Shown: positions 35,958 through 48,749 of the stretch, piece after piece
How the letters are laid out: every line of letters begins with the position of its first letter
Position numbering within the stretch: the stretch's first letter is position 1
From: Straminergon stramineum
Lineage: Eukaryota; Streptophyta; Bryopsida; Hypnales; Calliergonaceae
Assembly (NCBI GenBank): GCA_963920665.1
Contig: OY987269.1
Coordinates: 15,316,501 to 15,380,500 of the forward strand
Direction: 5' to 3'
DNA: 64,000 bases
Notes under the pieces: generated by a model
Databases searched by the model: none
The model's input: the letters and a program-made list of their open reading frames with translations, nothing else
Told to the model about the DNA's origin: nothing
Position numbers and translations under genes: made by a program

Positions 35958-37378
35958 TATTGAAGTGTCTCAATTTAATAAACACTTATTACATTCTAAA
36001 TTTGGATCATAATTCAAGTGAGATTTCAAATTGTCTTTGCTATTAGGATAAGGCTTTATTAGACAAAAATTTCATTCATACATGACACTTATCATATACA
36101 GTATACAACATTAGACAAACAACACGACACCACAATCCCCAAATGCATTCAACAAAACAACCCTGAATTATACAAGCAAAAGGCTTTAGCTAGATGCGTT
36201 GCAAGCGACCAAAAGGCCACAACAAAAGGCAATGCCAAGGGAATCAGCTCTCCACCAACCTTCACTAGAATAGCATCTCATCCATTAGCTAGGCAAAACT
36301 CTCCTCCAACACACAATGTGGACAAAAAGACTTGTTGGTTTACTTTTAGACATTCTTGCTTCTAATTCATAATTAGTTTGTATAGATAGATTTCTACACC
36401 CTTCTAGAGACTCATTAGAAAAATTCTTGTTAGCATATTAATCTTCACATATATTTCTCTAATAGATTTAGGTGTAAATGTATTGCCCTTATCATGTTGC
36501 ATGTCTTAATAGTATCTTTTTTATTGGTCTATGATTTTCATGTCTTTTACAATATATAGTGTTGCTTTGAGAAGCAAATGTGTAAAAAATATCCTTTATT
36601 TCACAGTATCATATAGTACCTTGACAATATCAAGTATTAGAGAAATTATTTTTAGTTTCTAGCAATATAACATGATTATAGTTCAAGTGTTTGCAAAAAT
36701 TAATATAGAGATCCTATTTTTTGTGAGTATCTATAGGCATTTCCTTTTAAATAGAAGATTGTTTAACAATTTGGCACTACACAACTCTTTAACCTGTATT
36801 ATTAGAATGCTCTAGGACTTTAGAAGGATTATCAATGACTAGTTCATGAGCAATAGCATCATGGCTTTAGTCCTCTATTCATATCTTAAAATATATTTAA
36901 CATACAATTATATTATTCTATACTTCATATTTGGTTTCTTCTAATTTTTTTATTTATCTCTTTTTGTTAATTACCTATAAAATTCATTAGATATTAGTAT
37001 GTCTATTCTTAAAGTAAGGATATTAGCACTGACCACAAAGAATTAGGAAGTACTTGGATTTGAGAAAAATCTTACCTTAAGCTACCCCAAGAGTTCTTGA
37101 CAACTAACAACTGTATAAGTAGAAGGCTTGCACTAGAAGCATCCCAAGCGAGCAAAGGCAGTGTTTGTAGTAAAGTAAACTTACTTCTCTCAATTATAAA
37201 GCAATTGTTGGACAACTTGGGGAATTTGAGTTGTGGTTTCTATATATTTTGGATTTCGTTCATCTAACTATTGTTGTTGTAGGGGTGGGTCCTTCAACCA
37301 CATTTTATAGTTGTTGTAATGCCAACTAACTTATAATAATGTAGCCATAGAACGCAAAGCAAGTTCGTTTGCAACAAT
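35958..37378. other. Intergenic with partial array units
   Basis: Contains two partial copies of the 300 bp unit (about 36165-36330 and 37050-37170) in otherwise unremarkable AT-rich DNA. Confidence 0.5.
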
Positions 37379-37523
37379 CACTACAAGAAAATGGGGGTAT
37401 AAATAACTTGTCTACAATGATTGCACTAACAACAATGACTACAAAATAGTCATTTTGAAGTCATAATTGTTGTTGGTGCAGTCATTGTGGACAAGTCATT
37501 TATACCCTCATTTTTTTGTAGTG
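37379..37523. mobile_element. CACTA-type fold-back MITE with AAT target duplication
   Basis: A 145 bp element consisting almost entirely of inverted repeats: CACTACAAGAAAATGGGGGT at the left, and ACCCTCATTTTTTTGTAGTG at the right. It is bounded by AAT on both sides (37376-37378 and 37524-37526), the 3-bp duplication expected for CACTA elements. The high arm similarity implies fairly recent activity. Confidence 0.9.
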
Positions 37524-37526
37524 AAT

Positions 37527-38917
37527 TATGAGTTTTTGCTCTTTATTTTATAGTTCTTTGTCAATGCATTTCTCATTTCAACAAGAATAGAGTCAAATGG
37601 GCCAACAACCAATAATTGACATTCCCACCACTCGGAATTGCCTAGCAAATGACTTGGCAACATGCATTAGATGTTTTTCAAGCCAAAAGAAGACTACAAG
37701 TTCTTGGATTATAAGGTACAATGGAATTGTGCCACATGAGCTATCTGACATAATCGGGAGACAACCATGTTAGATAATATATTTTTTTCAAATTCTTAGT
37801 TTCTTTTTCAAAATTTTCAAATATTAAATTATTCTGCACAGCATTGGCTGGTTCACAAAATAGGAAACAACTTTGAAACGGTCTTTTTTTGGCCAGAAAA
37901 ACATCTTAGGCTCAAGAGTTAATTTTAGCAAATATGATTAGACATTTTGTCATTTGGCTACTTTAGGTTTTGTTTTTTCATTTATTTTTAGCTATGCAAA
38001 AAGTAATCATTAATAAAGTGATGTGGAAGCTATTTACATCCATGAAAATGGATGAATTCTGCAATAAATGGATGAAAAAAATTATTCATACAAAAGAGAG
38101 TACATTCATCCACAATAGAGCGATATCATCCTAAGATTTGTTCTCATTTTGCAATTTCATCCACTAGAAAAGGAATTTGGTCAAACATCTTGACCAACAA
38201 GTATGAGCATCCTATACCATTTTTATTGTTGTGATCAATATTAGCTTATGGAAAAGAAATGTACAACTACATTTCCAATTCATAAAGTTGCTACCTATAA
38301 GCTTACAAAAAAATTGGATGAAAAGTCCATTCATTTTTTTGTTCTCATTGACACATAGTCATCTAAATGCCACAAACTAGAGCTTTCTATACTATACCCC
38401 TACATGGTTAAAAAATAAAAATGAAAATCTATATTGAATTAAAAATAATTTTTTAATTTAAGAACTCAACATCAGAAGAATGTTGTAGTCCTAGTGAGGA
38501 GGTATTATTATGCCCCATGGATACTAGCTCACATTCTCACATTAAGGTGGATATCCCCCCAACCACCACTTTTTGCTTATGTGCCCAATTAGACTAGTTA
38601 AATTTTCATATTTTTTGATGACAAGTTAAAGGAGGTTTCAAAGAAAGAAAGAACACGACATTTGGATATTGTATGCAAAGGCTATGAAAAGTCAAATTTT
38701 TTTGGTAGATGTTCTAAATCGTTTCTTCCACATAGATACATAATAATTTTAGAGATATACATTAGTGATGATGGTAGTTTTCGGGTCAATGGCGTATTTG
38801 GGGGTATCACTTTAAAGATTTAATGCACTTCTTGCTTACTAATTCCTACACCTACAGTAATTGAAATGTTGAAGCCTAATCAATCAATGCCTAGAACGTG
38901 TACACTAAATAGGGGTA
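37527..38917. other. Intergenic, nothing recognisable
   Basis: AT-rich DNA without gene-like frames or shared repeats that I can detect. Confidence 0.5.
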
Positions 38918-39495
38918 TTAACCCCTAAAAAGGACAATTGTCCATTGAACGGACAATCGAAATCCGGGTAGGTTCCTATGAAGTCAATTTTGGTTGGATG
39001 TTCACAAATTTTTGACATAAGGTGTAAACATGTACCCCCTAAGTGGGAATATAATTTTTTTTTTTCGATCAGATGCCCGGATCAAAAGTTATGCTGCCCC
39101 GAACTTTTTTTTTAATCGGGCAGCTTTTGCAAAACTCCTCCTTTACTTCTGAAATTTTACAGGTATGTAATTTACATGATTTCAGATACAAATGTAAAAG
39201 AAACTAACCATGTGTAGTGTAAAAATCTCACTTTTACAGGAGTTAAAGTCTGCTGGCCCTGTCGGGCAGGGTAAAAAAAAAACTTTTTCTTCTAACTTCG
39301 AACGTTATAATCTTTCAATCCGTCCGGTCAAAGTTTCTGAAATTTTTTCCACATATTCCCATAGTAGTCTAGTACAAATTTGTACGGTTGAATTTTGAAA
39401 AAAAACATTTTTTTTTCATTTTTTTCTTACTGTTCTAAGAAGTGGCAGTTTTTCACAGCTTGTGTCCAAAATGTGCCTCGTCCTTTAGGGGTTAA
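38918..39495 (+). mobile_element. MITE family F (TTAA-flanked)
   Basis: A 578 bp element with perfect ends TTAA-CCCCTAAAAAGGAC and GTCCTTTAGGGG-TTAA. The interior differs from families A to D. It still carries the shared subterminal module at about 39305-39385 (TTATAATCTTTCAATCCGTC, TTTTTTCCACATATTCCCA, AATTTGTACGGTTGAATTT), 110-190 bp from the right end. It is single copy in this window. Confidence 0.85.
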
Positions 39496-40721
39496 GGGGA
39501 CCAAAAAATTAAAGGGACTAATTGTGGAAAACTATAGATGTTTGAAACATGTACATTCCTTAGACACTTCAATAAATATTGATGTACAATAAAGGTAGAT
39601 ATTTAAATAGTGTGAAATGTCGATTAATTAGTATGGGTCCCCTTAATACCCCTATTTCAATGTAGTCAAACTTCAGTTTTGTGTTTTAAATTGACTTAAA
39701 AATCAATTTCATGGTTCTTACTACGCCAAACACTCCAGTCAATATGGTGGTCGGGTTACTTTAGTCGGTGGAACTTTGAGTGTTTTAAGGAGGGGTCATG
39801 AAATTCACCCTCCTATGATAATCATGAACCAATTTAAAGATTTGAAATTGGAGCACAACAGGATATTTATTAATCAACATACTAAATATGATATTTGACA
39901 CTCCTGGGATCAATGTTCAGGAAGTTCTTGTAGCTGCACTAGTAGGTTGCCTACTCTTTGTAGAAAGAGCTGGGCTTTTCCCAAGGGCACTGGTTGCATC
40001 CTCTAGCTCCTTATCAATCTCTTGGTCCAATTCTTCTAGTATCAAATTCTCAGTAGACCCTTTTTTTCAACTTTAAATTTGCAAAGGCTGCAATCCTCCT
40101 CCTTAAAAGATATGCCGGTTTTGAAACTAAACTCTAGATTTCATTATATTGGGCAGACATGAACAACAGAGTAGGGGTTGGCTGCTATGACCAATCCTAA
40201 AGCGATACCCACCTTTGCTCTATCCAAGCACTCCAAGCCCCTCAATGGCCAACCCTAAAGCAATACCCACCTTAACAACCTGGGTATTAGCCTTGGATTC
40301 AAAATAGCAAGCCACTACAATCTGACAATTTTATGAAAGCGGTGGCTACATATCTACCTTTTATTTTTGCATGCCAGTTGGTTGCCAGTCCTAACGTGGT
40401 TTTGGATCGTCCATTTTCACACTCCAACCGGTGATTTTCCCCAAGGCACAGGCTAGCAATAAAATAGCAATAAAATAACCGTCGGTTCTCTCCGAACATT
40501 GCCAGCGATACATAACTGTAAAATTTGACAAAGCAACAAAGTACACAGAATGGCAGCTTCAATGGTTTCTGAAATGATAACCTAATGGCACTGGTTGCAT
40601 ATGTATTAAGGAATGCATGAAGGAAACAGTGCTCGAGAAGTTCAAGAACTGACATAGAGGATGCTCTGCACAACACTGAAAAATTGTTCCTAGATGCTAA
40701 CTTACAGTATGTTGTAATCAC
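39496..40721. other. Intergenic; probable 3' flank of the PPOX gene at its right end
   Basis: A short duplication of about 45 bp (CCAATCCTAAAGCGATACCCACCTT, then CCAACCCTAAAGCAATACCCACCTT) occurs at about 40191-40270. The last few hundred bases before 40722 have higher GC and should contain the 3' untranslated region of the minus-strand gene. No other gene is seen. Confidence 0.45.
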
Positions 40722-43700
40722 TCAAGCCGAACCTGCCTTTGCAGGCAACTGGCTTACATATTGTGAAATAGCCTGTGCGCTTTCATATGCACCTTCAACA
40801 CATCGGCCCAGAGCAACCCCTACAACATAGTTGCCACCCAAAAATAGGCCCTCACAATTTGCAATTCGGAGAGCTTCCTTGGCATTGTCCAAGTGATCAA
40901 GATGGCCAATGGTAAATTGAGGAATGGCCTTAGGCCATGTTCGCACTCCGTGAATTTGAGGAGCCGGAGCATCGGCCTTCAAGAGCATTGTTCGGAGGTC
41001 CTTGTCCACAGTCTTTACAATTTCCTCCTCACTCTGCACGTACCAAAGAATTGATAAGAAGGATCAGTGCCCAACTGTTACAGAAATTACTGCATCGAGT
41101 GAACATACAGTAAAGAAACCTACAAGAAGCACCATCAAATCATGTAGGGATTCATTTCAAGAGTAGTATAGTATAATGAGCACTACAGAACATATCTCAG
41201 ATTGGAAGTGAGCTGGGGAAGAGGTGCCTCTACCTACGGTGAGTACAAAGATTTAGACCCAAAAACAAGCACCATAGATCGACGTAGAATGTCAAGGTCC
41301 TAGAATAGCATCTAGCATATGGTCAAGATAAGCTCATCCGGAACAACTGACAGACAAAATTATCATCGTGAATCGATGTTGAGCATTATTTACCTTCTCG
41401 GTGATTTGTGTGAACTGAGCACCTCCAATGTAATTCAGGAGTAGCACACGTTCCTCTGGAGCTCGGTTAGGGAACAATGAGGAGCTGTAGATGGTACCTG
41501 GTGGATCACGACAACAGCGATGCATACATAAGCCTCTGTATTGACGCTACTGTGCAGACAAAAGGAATATCACAGACACTAACCTATCCAGATCCAACCC
41601 ATCAGCTCTCGCTCTAGTGATAGGGTCAGGCAGAGTCTTAGTGTTTACGAATTGTAGAGAGTATAAATAATGACGACAAGCATACCTAGAGTCTGTACAC
41701 CTTGGCTGCGGGGATGAAGCTGCCCAAACCCAAATAGCTTTCCATCCGTCAGTCGGTCTTCACGTACAGCCGACAATGGATAAGAGATAGTAGCGGCACA
41801 CACTGGAGGGTAGTAAAACTGAGAAAGAGCCTCAGCTGCCCCTTCCTGGCCGATCACCCCCAAAACATTAGACATTGGAAAAGACCTCTACAACCGAACA
41901 AGGAATGGGAAAATCGTCATCCCTACACGAAGCACGGAAAAGGGCAGGGGGCAGGGTGAAATACTAAGCTGAGGATAAGATCAATTTACATTGAGTTTTA
42001 CAGTTCAGGTCCACTGTGCGTCTACATGCCAGGAAAACGTTGGTAGATGGGTTCACGTTTCAGAGAGTGTAGCACTATCATATGCTATTCGAACCAAGAA
42101 TTAGTTTGCAAATACGCAAAAATTCATCATGAAACACAAGCTTTTCGCTGTCATCTAGTCATCCAAAAAGCACCCTGATATCAACCATCATTGAGAAATG
42201 GTAAGTTACTTACAGACAGAGGGCGCAGAATCTCCTTAGCAATATATGCAGGAACAGTGAGCACTAGAGATCGCGCTTTCACAGTTTGGGTTCCGTCAGG
42301 TGTCTCGTACGTCAAGGTGTAGCCCGCATCAGTCTTCTGAATCGCTGTCAGCTTCCAATTCAACTTCACTTTGTCACCTAGTCTGCAAAAATGAACTCCA
42401 CCTTAATTTCACATTACAAGTAATTTATCAAAAGAAAGATCCTGGCAACCTTTTTAAGAAAAAACTATAACGTACAGAAGGATCAGGGAGTGACCAAATT
42501 GTGAGGCAAATTGAAGGCTTCCTTCAGCTACATTGAAGATAAGGTTAACAAGCAAGGGACTCACTGTGCGGCGATTGCATTTGGGAGGGTGATCAGTCCC
42601 TTTTTGAATGAGCCCACAGTCTGTCCCTTAGGTTTCGGCAGTCGCCTGCAAAACACAATTTAAAAATCAAATGTTTGTAAAGGAGGCGAAACTTCTCTTA
42701 AGACCCTCCATATGTCAGTGTATTTCTGTAATTGAGAATGACGCTGCCCGTAACTCCATATCGAACAGACATGACAGTGGTCAATCCTGGTAAAGCAGAA
42801 CAATGCTAAAAGAAATAGCAGCATCACTAACCCCTAACAGTTTATGGAGATCACATTATAAATTCATTACACGGAAAAGGTACTAAGTGGACGTTAAAGG
42901 GAAAAGGGCTTCACTTACTCGTCACGAGGGGGTGGCGGGTTCTTTTTTCGTTCTTGAATCATCTTCAATGTGCCACCAATAATACTGCCACCGATTTCTT
43001 CTAGCTTCCACACCTTACCGAAAGCAGCTTTCATGCTCAGCTTTGAAGGATCTCCCGCATAAACACCTGCAGTCCATCCAAATCAGTACGTTGTCACCTG
43101 CCGATCATGCATACATACTCCAGTAATTTGGGAGGAGTTACAAACAATACGGATTCAATATTAACAAAACGAGAAATTTGAAAGACCTCGCAAAGAGAGA
43201 ATTATTTCCCAAGAATAATACGAACATGCGATGAATGCTTCCTTACCAGAACAGAACGGCTCAATCAGTCGCTCAAAAACCTCCTGACCAAGGTTACGAG
43301 ACACAAACTCTTTCACTGATTCCTCACGGCCCTACATCAAACTAAAAAAATCAGTCCATACTTCGACTTGAACTGCCTCCGTACTATTCCGAATAAAACG
43401 TCAAGAGTGTCCTCGTGGAACTTGAAGTACCACATTTCACCGAAGGGAATTCAGAGTGGCATGCAGTTCTAACACTTTAATCCCAAGGTTCGTTTAGTAA
43501 CCAATGAAATTAGCTCAGGATGATATCCAGAAGCAGCTGTCTAGACATTTGCCAACACACCAGATACTATTTATTTTTAAATGGTCGTAGGATAGACTTG
43601 GCGAAACAGCAACCGAGCGATATTCCACTGGCATATTCGCAATTTCGCAATTTCTAACTCAAGCTTAAAGACTTCCAGATATCGACTTACCGGAGCAGCT

Positions 43701-45613
43701 GGTCTCAATCCCATGGCTCCAAAACCAGCCCGAAGCTTTCCAAAAACACTGAGAAGATCAAAAAATGGTAGATCAGCCGGACCTGCAAGCGAAAGAGATA
43801 GTGTTAACAAAAACACAAGCATTTGGAATCCTGAATCTCGTAATATGTGCAAGAATCTGGCTATAAATTTCAAACACCAACTCGTCGAGAACATAAGATA
43901 CATTCGCATGAGCGTTCGGTCACGCTTCCAAATCAACAGCAGACGACAAGAATGCGGTTGCGCAAGATGGAAGGTTACCTGCAGGAACAGGTCGCAATCG
44001 GCCTCCCCACAATACGTAACGAGGAGATAGTGGATCCCCCAAGACCAATTCGTCCTTCAACCCACTGTCTATCTGCAACAATAGCAATTTCTAGTAAGCA
44101 ACGCACACTTCCACACAGCAATCCATACAATTGCATCAACTAACAATCAGTCGCATGCAATCAAATGTTCACGGTCCAGCCTGCATATGAATATTTTGCT
44201 AAACCCTGGCACGCGCGAGCCACATACCCATCCCTCCGCAAGGGAGCCATTAACAGCAATACGTAATGAACTCAATACGTCTATTACAGCAAGTTTCACG
44301 TTATCAACGTGGAACTTGCTGTAACGTGTCGCCAAAAAGTGCAGAAAGTGAAGATACTTCCTACATCAGTCGACCGAGGGAAAGGTGATATACCGCGGCA
44401 GCCAACATTGAGTCGTTGGGTTGAAAGCTGTTGGGACCCTCCTCCCACAGAAAACCATCGCCCTGAACTGTTGTGATGTTGCCTCCAACTCGATCCCTTG
44501 CTTCCGTGACTAAGACATTGCTTACGACAGCTCCATGCCTGAAAAGAACCCCAATTAACTCAATTACGAGCTCAATTTGCTTCACGTTCACTCTACACCA
44601 GAATTTAATTACTCTGGAAAGTTTCCAAGGGGCCATGTAATGCTGTGCATCCTGGAATGCATACTCTGGCATCTCCTTCCTCAAAAAGAGTGAACAGAAT
44701 CTCCTTCAAATGCAGTACTTCATGATGAAAATTCCGTTCCTGATTAGCCTAGGAACACCCAGAGCCTTCAACATTCTCCACTGGAACTTACTAAAAACGA
44801 GGAAACCCTGAGTGAAAAAGATAATTCAACCCCTAAAGGACAGAGATTTTATGATTTTCAATTGTCCAACTGATTTATCATATTGTGAAAAGTAAAATGC
44901 AGATAGGGTGAAATTCCATGTCATCACAACCAAAGAAGAACATGGCATGTGTTGGTCAAAAAATACATATAATTAAACTACAGTTCTCATACGGTCTTTT
45001 GCAAGTAAACTTCGAAGATGTAAACAAATTGCAGCGGCGAATGTCTACAGATTTGAATTTGAGCATCAATAAACCCCGAACCATTCCTCTTATCACTGAT
45101 ATGACGACCAAAATTTGCCGGTCGTAAGGAACTCCAAAGTTGATAACAGAGCTGAGCTAGGCACTGATCGGTTTCAGATATTGCGGAAGTCCACGGAATA
45201 ATGAAAATCATTTTTTGAAGCAAACGCTACACTCAAATGCACGCGCGCGTCAAAGCAAAGAAGAAGCTGCAAACACAAACAATTGGCGAGTACCTAGTAG
45301 CAAAGGCTTGCGCTGTGCACAACCCCGATATTCCGGCTCCCACCACAACGCAATCATAGACCTCCTTCTCCACCGCATTCTCTTTCGTGGGCGTAGACAC
45401 CGCAGCCTGCTTACATACAACTCGGACCACAGCACTCTGCCTCACCACGCGCATCCCTTGCGCTCCCCTGAGCTTGACCACGCTGGACAACGCTCTGCAA
45501 GAAGCAAGGCTCTGGACATTCGACTGCTTCCCTCGAGCCGTGGTCGCCAGCAACGACGACGTCGCCGAACTCGTCGACAGTGTCGCCATCGCCGCAACCC
45601 TCTCCATCCTCAC
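40722..45613 (-). CDS. PPOX: Protoporphyrinogen IX oxidase, plastid type (11 coding exons)
   Basis: The enzyme is an FAD flavoprotein that oxidises protoporphyrinogen IX to protoporphyrin IX, the last common step of heme and chlorophyll synthesis, at plastid membranes. I placed coding exons at 45613-45294, 44538-44394, 44072-43979, 43782-43691, 43331-43247, 43066-42919, 42645-42565, 42382-42214, 41845-41686, 41497-41394 and 41033-40722. All junctions are GT-AG, phases agree, and the sum is 1710 bp (569 residues plus stop), the length expected for the plastid form. Residues 1-80 are Ser/Ala/Arg-rich, like a transit peptide. The FAD-binding GAGISG is at 92-97. Further family blocks are [43 protein letters not shown]-like [22 protein letters not shown] and the C-terminal [19 protein letters not shown]. 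Met9 is an alternative start. No breaks are visible. Confidence 0.96.
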
Positions 45614-45883
45614 CTGCCCCTCCCTCTCTCTCTAAGCTAATCTTGAACTCAAAATCCTTAAGCCGGAACCAATGTGAAAAATGGAATTCTGAGACTGAAA
45701 TAACGAGAGAAAGGAATGCCAGTGGAACTGCCACCGGGGGGGGTGGGGGCAATTCGGTTGCTGAAATTCTCCCGAGATTGCTCCGCAACTGGAAAGATAG
45801 TTTGCGACGAAGATTGAAGGTTGAGCGTGAGAGAGACGAAGTAAGGGGCCAGTGTGAAAGAGGGCTTTTGCCTCGAGCGATGT

Positions 45884-45894
45884 GATTGGCCCAG
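45884..45894 (-). promoter_or_regulatory. CCAAT box overlapping a TGGGCC site upstream of PPOX
   Basis: On the minus strand the sequence reads CTGGGCCAATC, about 270 bp upstream of the PPOX start codon. It combines a TGGGCC (site II-like) element with a CCAAT box, a common arrangement in plant housekeeping promoters. Use in this gene is inference. Confidence 0.45.
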
Positions 45895-46027
45895 CTAGTG
45901 GAATCCAGATAAGCTGGATTTTCAGTCCCGGAGCCTCGTTCACACTTACATGCACACATGTCGATGGATGCAATACCATCCTCTCTAATATCACATCCTC
46001 ATCACATCCTTTGTTTTCTAATCCACA

Positions 46028-46420
46028 TAAGGGAGCCGACCCACTTAAGCAGATACACATACCTGCAAGGGAGGTTTCAAACAGTGGAGAAATTTTCCCA
46101 TGAGCAGAAATAGAGTTCTGAAGGTTTCTATAATTTTTCAGATTTTTTTTTCTCAAAAAATAACTACTACGAAATTTTAAGCTGAAGATTCTGTTCTACT
46201 CATATTGGTCATACATACCTTCTTATTTTCAACCAAGGATTGGTTGCAAAATCCAACAAGGGTTCATTCCAATTTTGAGAGTCCTGTAGCCAATCATAAT
46301 GTACCACAACTGCCTAGGAACTGTGCCAGCATTAATTGTTGCTAATCACCTCCTGATTGAAATTACTCCACCCTACCTCGCTAGACTAGGTTTGTGATTA
46401 GTAATGAGTCACCTCCCTTA
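46028..46420 (+). mobile_element. MITE family E, copy E2
   Basis: A 393 bp copy of the element at 5315-5717. Ends are TAAGGGAGCCGACCCACTT and TGAGTCACCTCCCTTA. It lies 415 bp upstream of the PPOX start codon, so it may sit within that gene's promoter. Flanks read ACA on both sides, which could be a 3-bp duplication, but E1 does not confirm it. Confidence 0.75.
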
Positions 46421-48749
46421 ACATTCTTGAGAAAGTGCCTCAATTCTTGTGCAAATTAATTTAAGTTTATTTTAAAGCACCATAGGAATCATACATTTTA
46501 ATATGATTTTTCTTTTACTCTTTCCAAAAAATTGGTACTATAGTATGAATGGTGGAGAGGATATAGCGTCTCCATTGCTCTTCAATCTTATAAACCTTAA
46601 CCCCTAAATGCCTAATCAACCATTTTAATGCCATTAGCCAACTTTGAGGACTATCTCAATCTCCTTAAAATACTTCTTTTTCAAGTTTTATATTTTCCTC
46701 ATCTAGTTTATCAAGTTACCTTATCATAGCTGAAAAAAAACTTTTGATTTGGACTAAAATAACATCCTGGGTGATTTTCAAAGTCAAACACTTTAAGAAA
46801 TACTTACTATAAATAGTTTTTAGGGACAAACCAAAACAAGCAAAGGCACTTCCATGGGTGTACAAATGTGCAAGGGGAATATGAGATGATTGGTTGGAGT
46901 GTATAGTGAATGAGCATGGTGAAGTGAAATTTTTGTTTTATCAATGTATCTCAATTAATAGCAAGACTTTTAAAACTTTCCTCCGTTGCTCTAATCTTTG
47001 TGAAAATTGGCACGCATATTCTCAACCCTTGAAGTCCCTAGGCCATTTTTTTTATCAAAAAACACTCGAAACTACCAATTTCAATGTAAACAACAAACTT
47101 TCAAACATTTTAACTTTTTTTGGCACATTTAATCATAGGATCTTGCACTAGAGTATAATGAGAATGTTTTTTCTATTCCTAGACTAACTAGATTATAAGG
47201 CTTCAAAACCTTTTAACTTAAAATTATAGTATTAGAAATTCTAATTTTTTTATGTTGAAGAATTGAGCTAAGAGTTTGAGAAAAAATCCAAAAAATCCCC
47301 TTATAATTTTCATTATTTAAAAAATTGTTAAGTTGAAGTAGATACAAGATAGAAGAAAAAACAAAATTGTTGATAACTCTAAGATAAAATTGAAACACAC
47401 TAATCCCAACAATTTCATTGTTTTAAAAAGAAAACTAAACCATGTGCAACTTCTTTTTATAAATTGTTCAAAGGAAATTAGCGAATGAATCCAATATATA
47501 ATTTTCTCAAAAATTTGCCAAAATTTCATGGAAATAAAAAAAGCTTCATAACTTTCACAATACTTATCCAAATGAAAAATATAATCTATAAGAAATAGAT
47601 TGAATTTTTTTCAAGTTTTTGTATTTTATTGGGCTCCCCAACTTTCATTATTGTAAGGAAGTCCATTCATGATTGAAATTTGCAATAAAATCATCAAGAT
47701 GTTGCTTCACGATTCATACTCAGTCTGAAAGTCATAGTCTCTAATTCGAAACTCACTTTGAACTATGACTATAACACTCTCTTATGTCAAAAAAAATTCA
47801 TCAAAAATTTCATTCTAAAGAATTTGACAAGTATGAAAAGGATTCTAAACCATTTTTTTTACTACTACACTTTCATGTTCTATTTGAGGGAGCCACACCT
47901 AATTTTGACCAATGTCCAAGAAGAATTGGTTAAAAGAACGACAAAAAAACCCCAAAAACATTCGATTTTGAATAGAAAATAAAGAAAATAACTAGTCTTT
48001 GTACTTGAAAAAACAATTCAATTTGGGAATTGAAGGAAAATAGTTGGTAAAACTTAAAGAACTTCTTGAACGTTGATTTGGACCACTTTCTAAAATCAAC
48101 TAGTCCAAATTCTTGCCTAAAATGTACTACTACTATTCATGAGAATCTATGGTCTATTTTAGAAACACCTATTTTGAGCACTTTGAAAATTCATAGTTTA
48201 TTCAAACAATATCCAAAAAATGCATTCTAAGAGAATCTAGAATGAACTATATACAATTTTCAAAGTGAGAGTTTGTAGGTCACTATTGATGGCCATAGAC
48301 TTTAGCAATAATGAATTAACATGTACATTTGAAAAGAGCAAATTAATCCAAAAATTGATGAAGTGGGTGCTCATTGTGTTCAAAAAAGTTCCATAATGCG
48401 TGAATAGAGTGTCCTAAATGGAGCAAGAAAAATGTGTACCATGGAATTTATATTTACCATTTCTCTCTTATTGTCATCTTGAATTATGTGTTCACAATTA
48501 AATGATGCATTCGTGCTTGGTGAATCACACATATTAGTAGTCCAAAACCACTGCACACCCACCAAGCCACTTCTGGCGGGTGGTTTTGTAACTTCCCTCT
48601 TCGCAATGAAATCCCATTTCATTTGTTTCCAAAAAAAACCACTACACACTGCCCGAAATTTTCCTACTTCAAAAAATGATTTCCATTTCATCAACCACAT
48701 GATCTTTATATGGGTGACTCCTAGGGTCGATTCTAAATGCCTGCTCCAT
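46421..48749. other. Intergenic with decayed TTAA-type MITE remnants
   Basis: At 46598 a TTAA-CCCCTAAATGCC end appears with no identifiable partner. Around 47040-47170 the sequence weakly resembles the family A end (ATCAAAAAACACTCGAAACT, then CATAGGATCTTGCACTAGAG). I read this as very old, broken MITE material. No gene is supported. Confidence 0.45.

Noticed and set aside
40191..40270. Near-duplicate CCTAAAGC.ATACCCACCTT segments as a regulatory pair
   Set aside because: Only two copies, adjacent, no known motif; treated as a local duplication.
44828..44841. CCCCTAAAGGAC in PPOX intron 1, like a family F terminus
   Set aside because: Preceded by TTCAA, with no matching second end within the 755 bp intron and no subterminal module nearby. 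Chance or a very old fragment; not listed as an element.
45215..45959. Several open frames of 80-182 codons overlapping PPOX exon 1
   Set aside because: They are other-frame readings of the GC-rich first exon and promoter. The PPOX frame alone has family similarity and consistent splicing.
46598..46612. TTAA-CCCCTAAATGCC end without a partner
   Set aside because: No TTTAGGGG-TTAA end in the next 2 kb before element C1. Mentioned as a remnant only.
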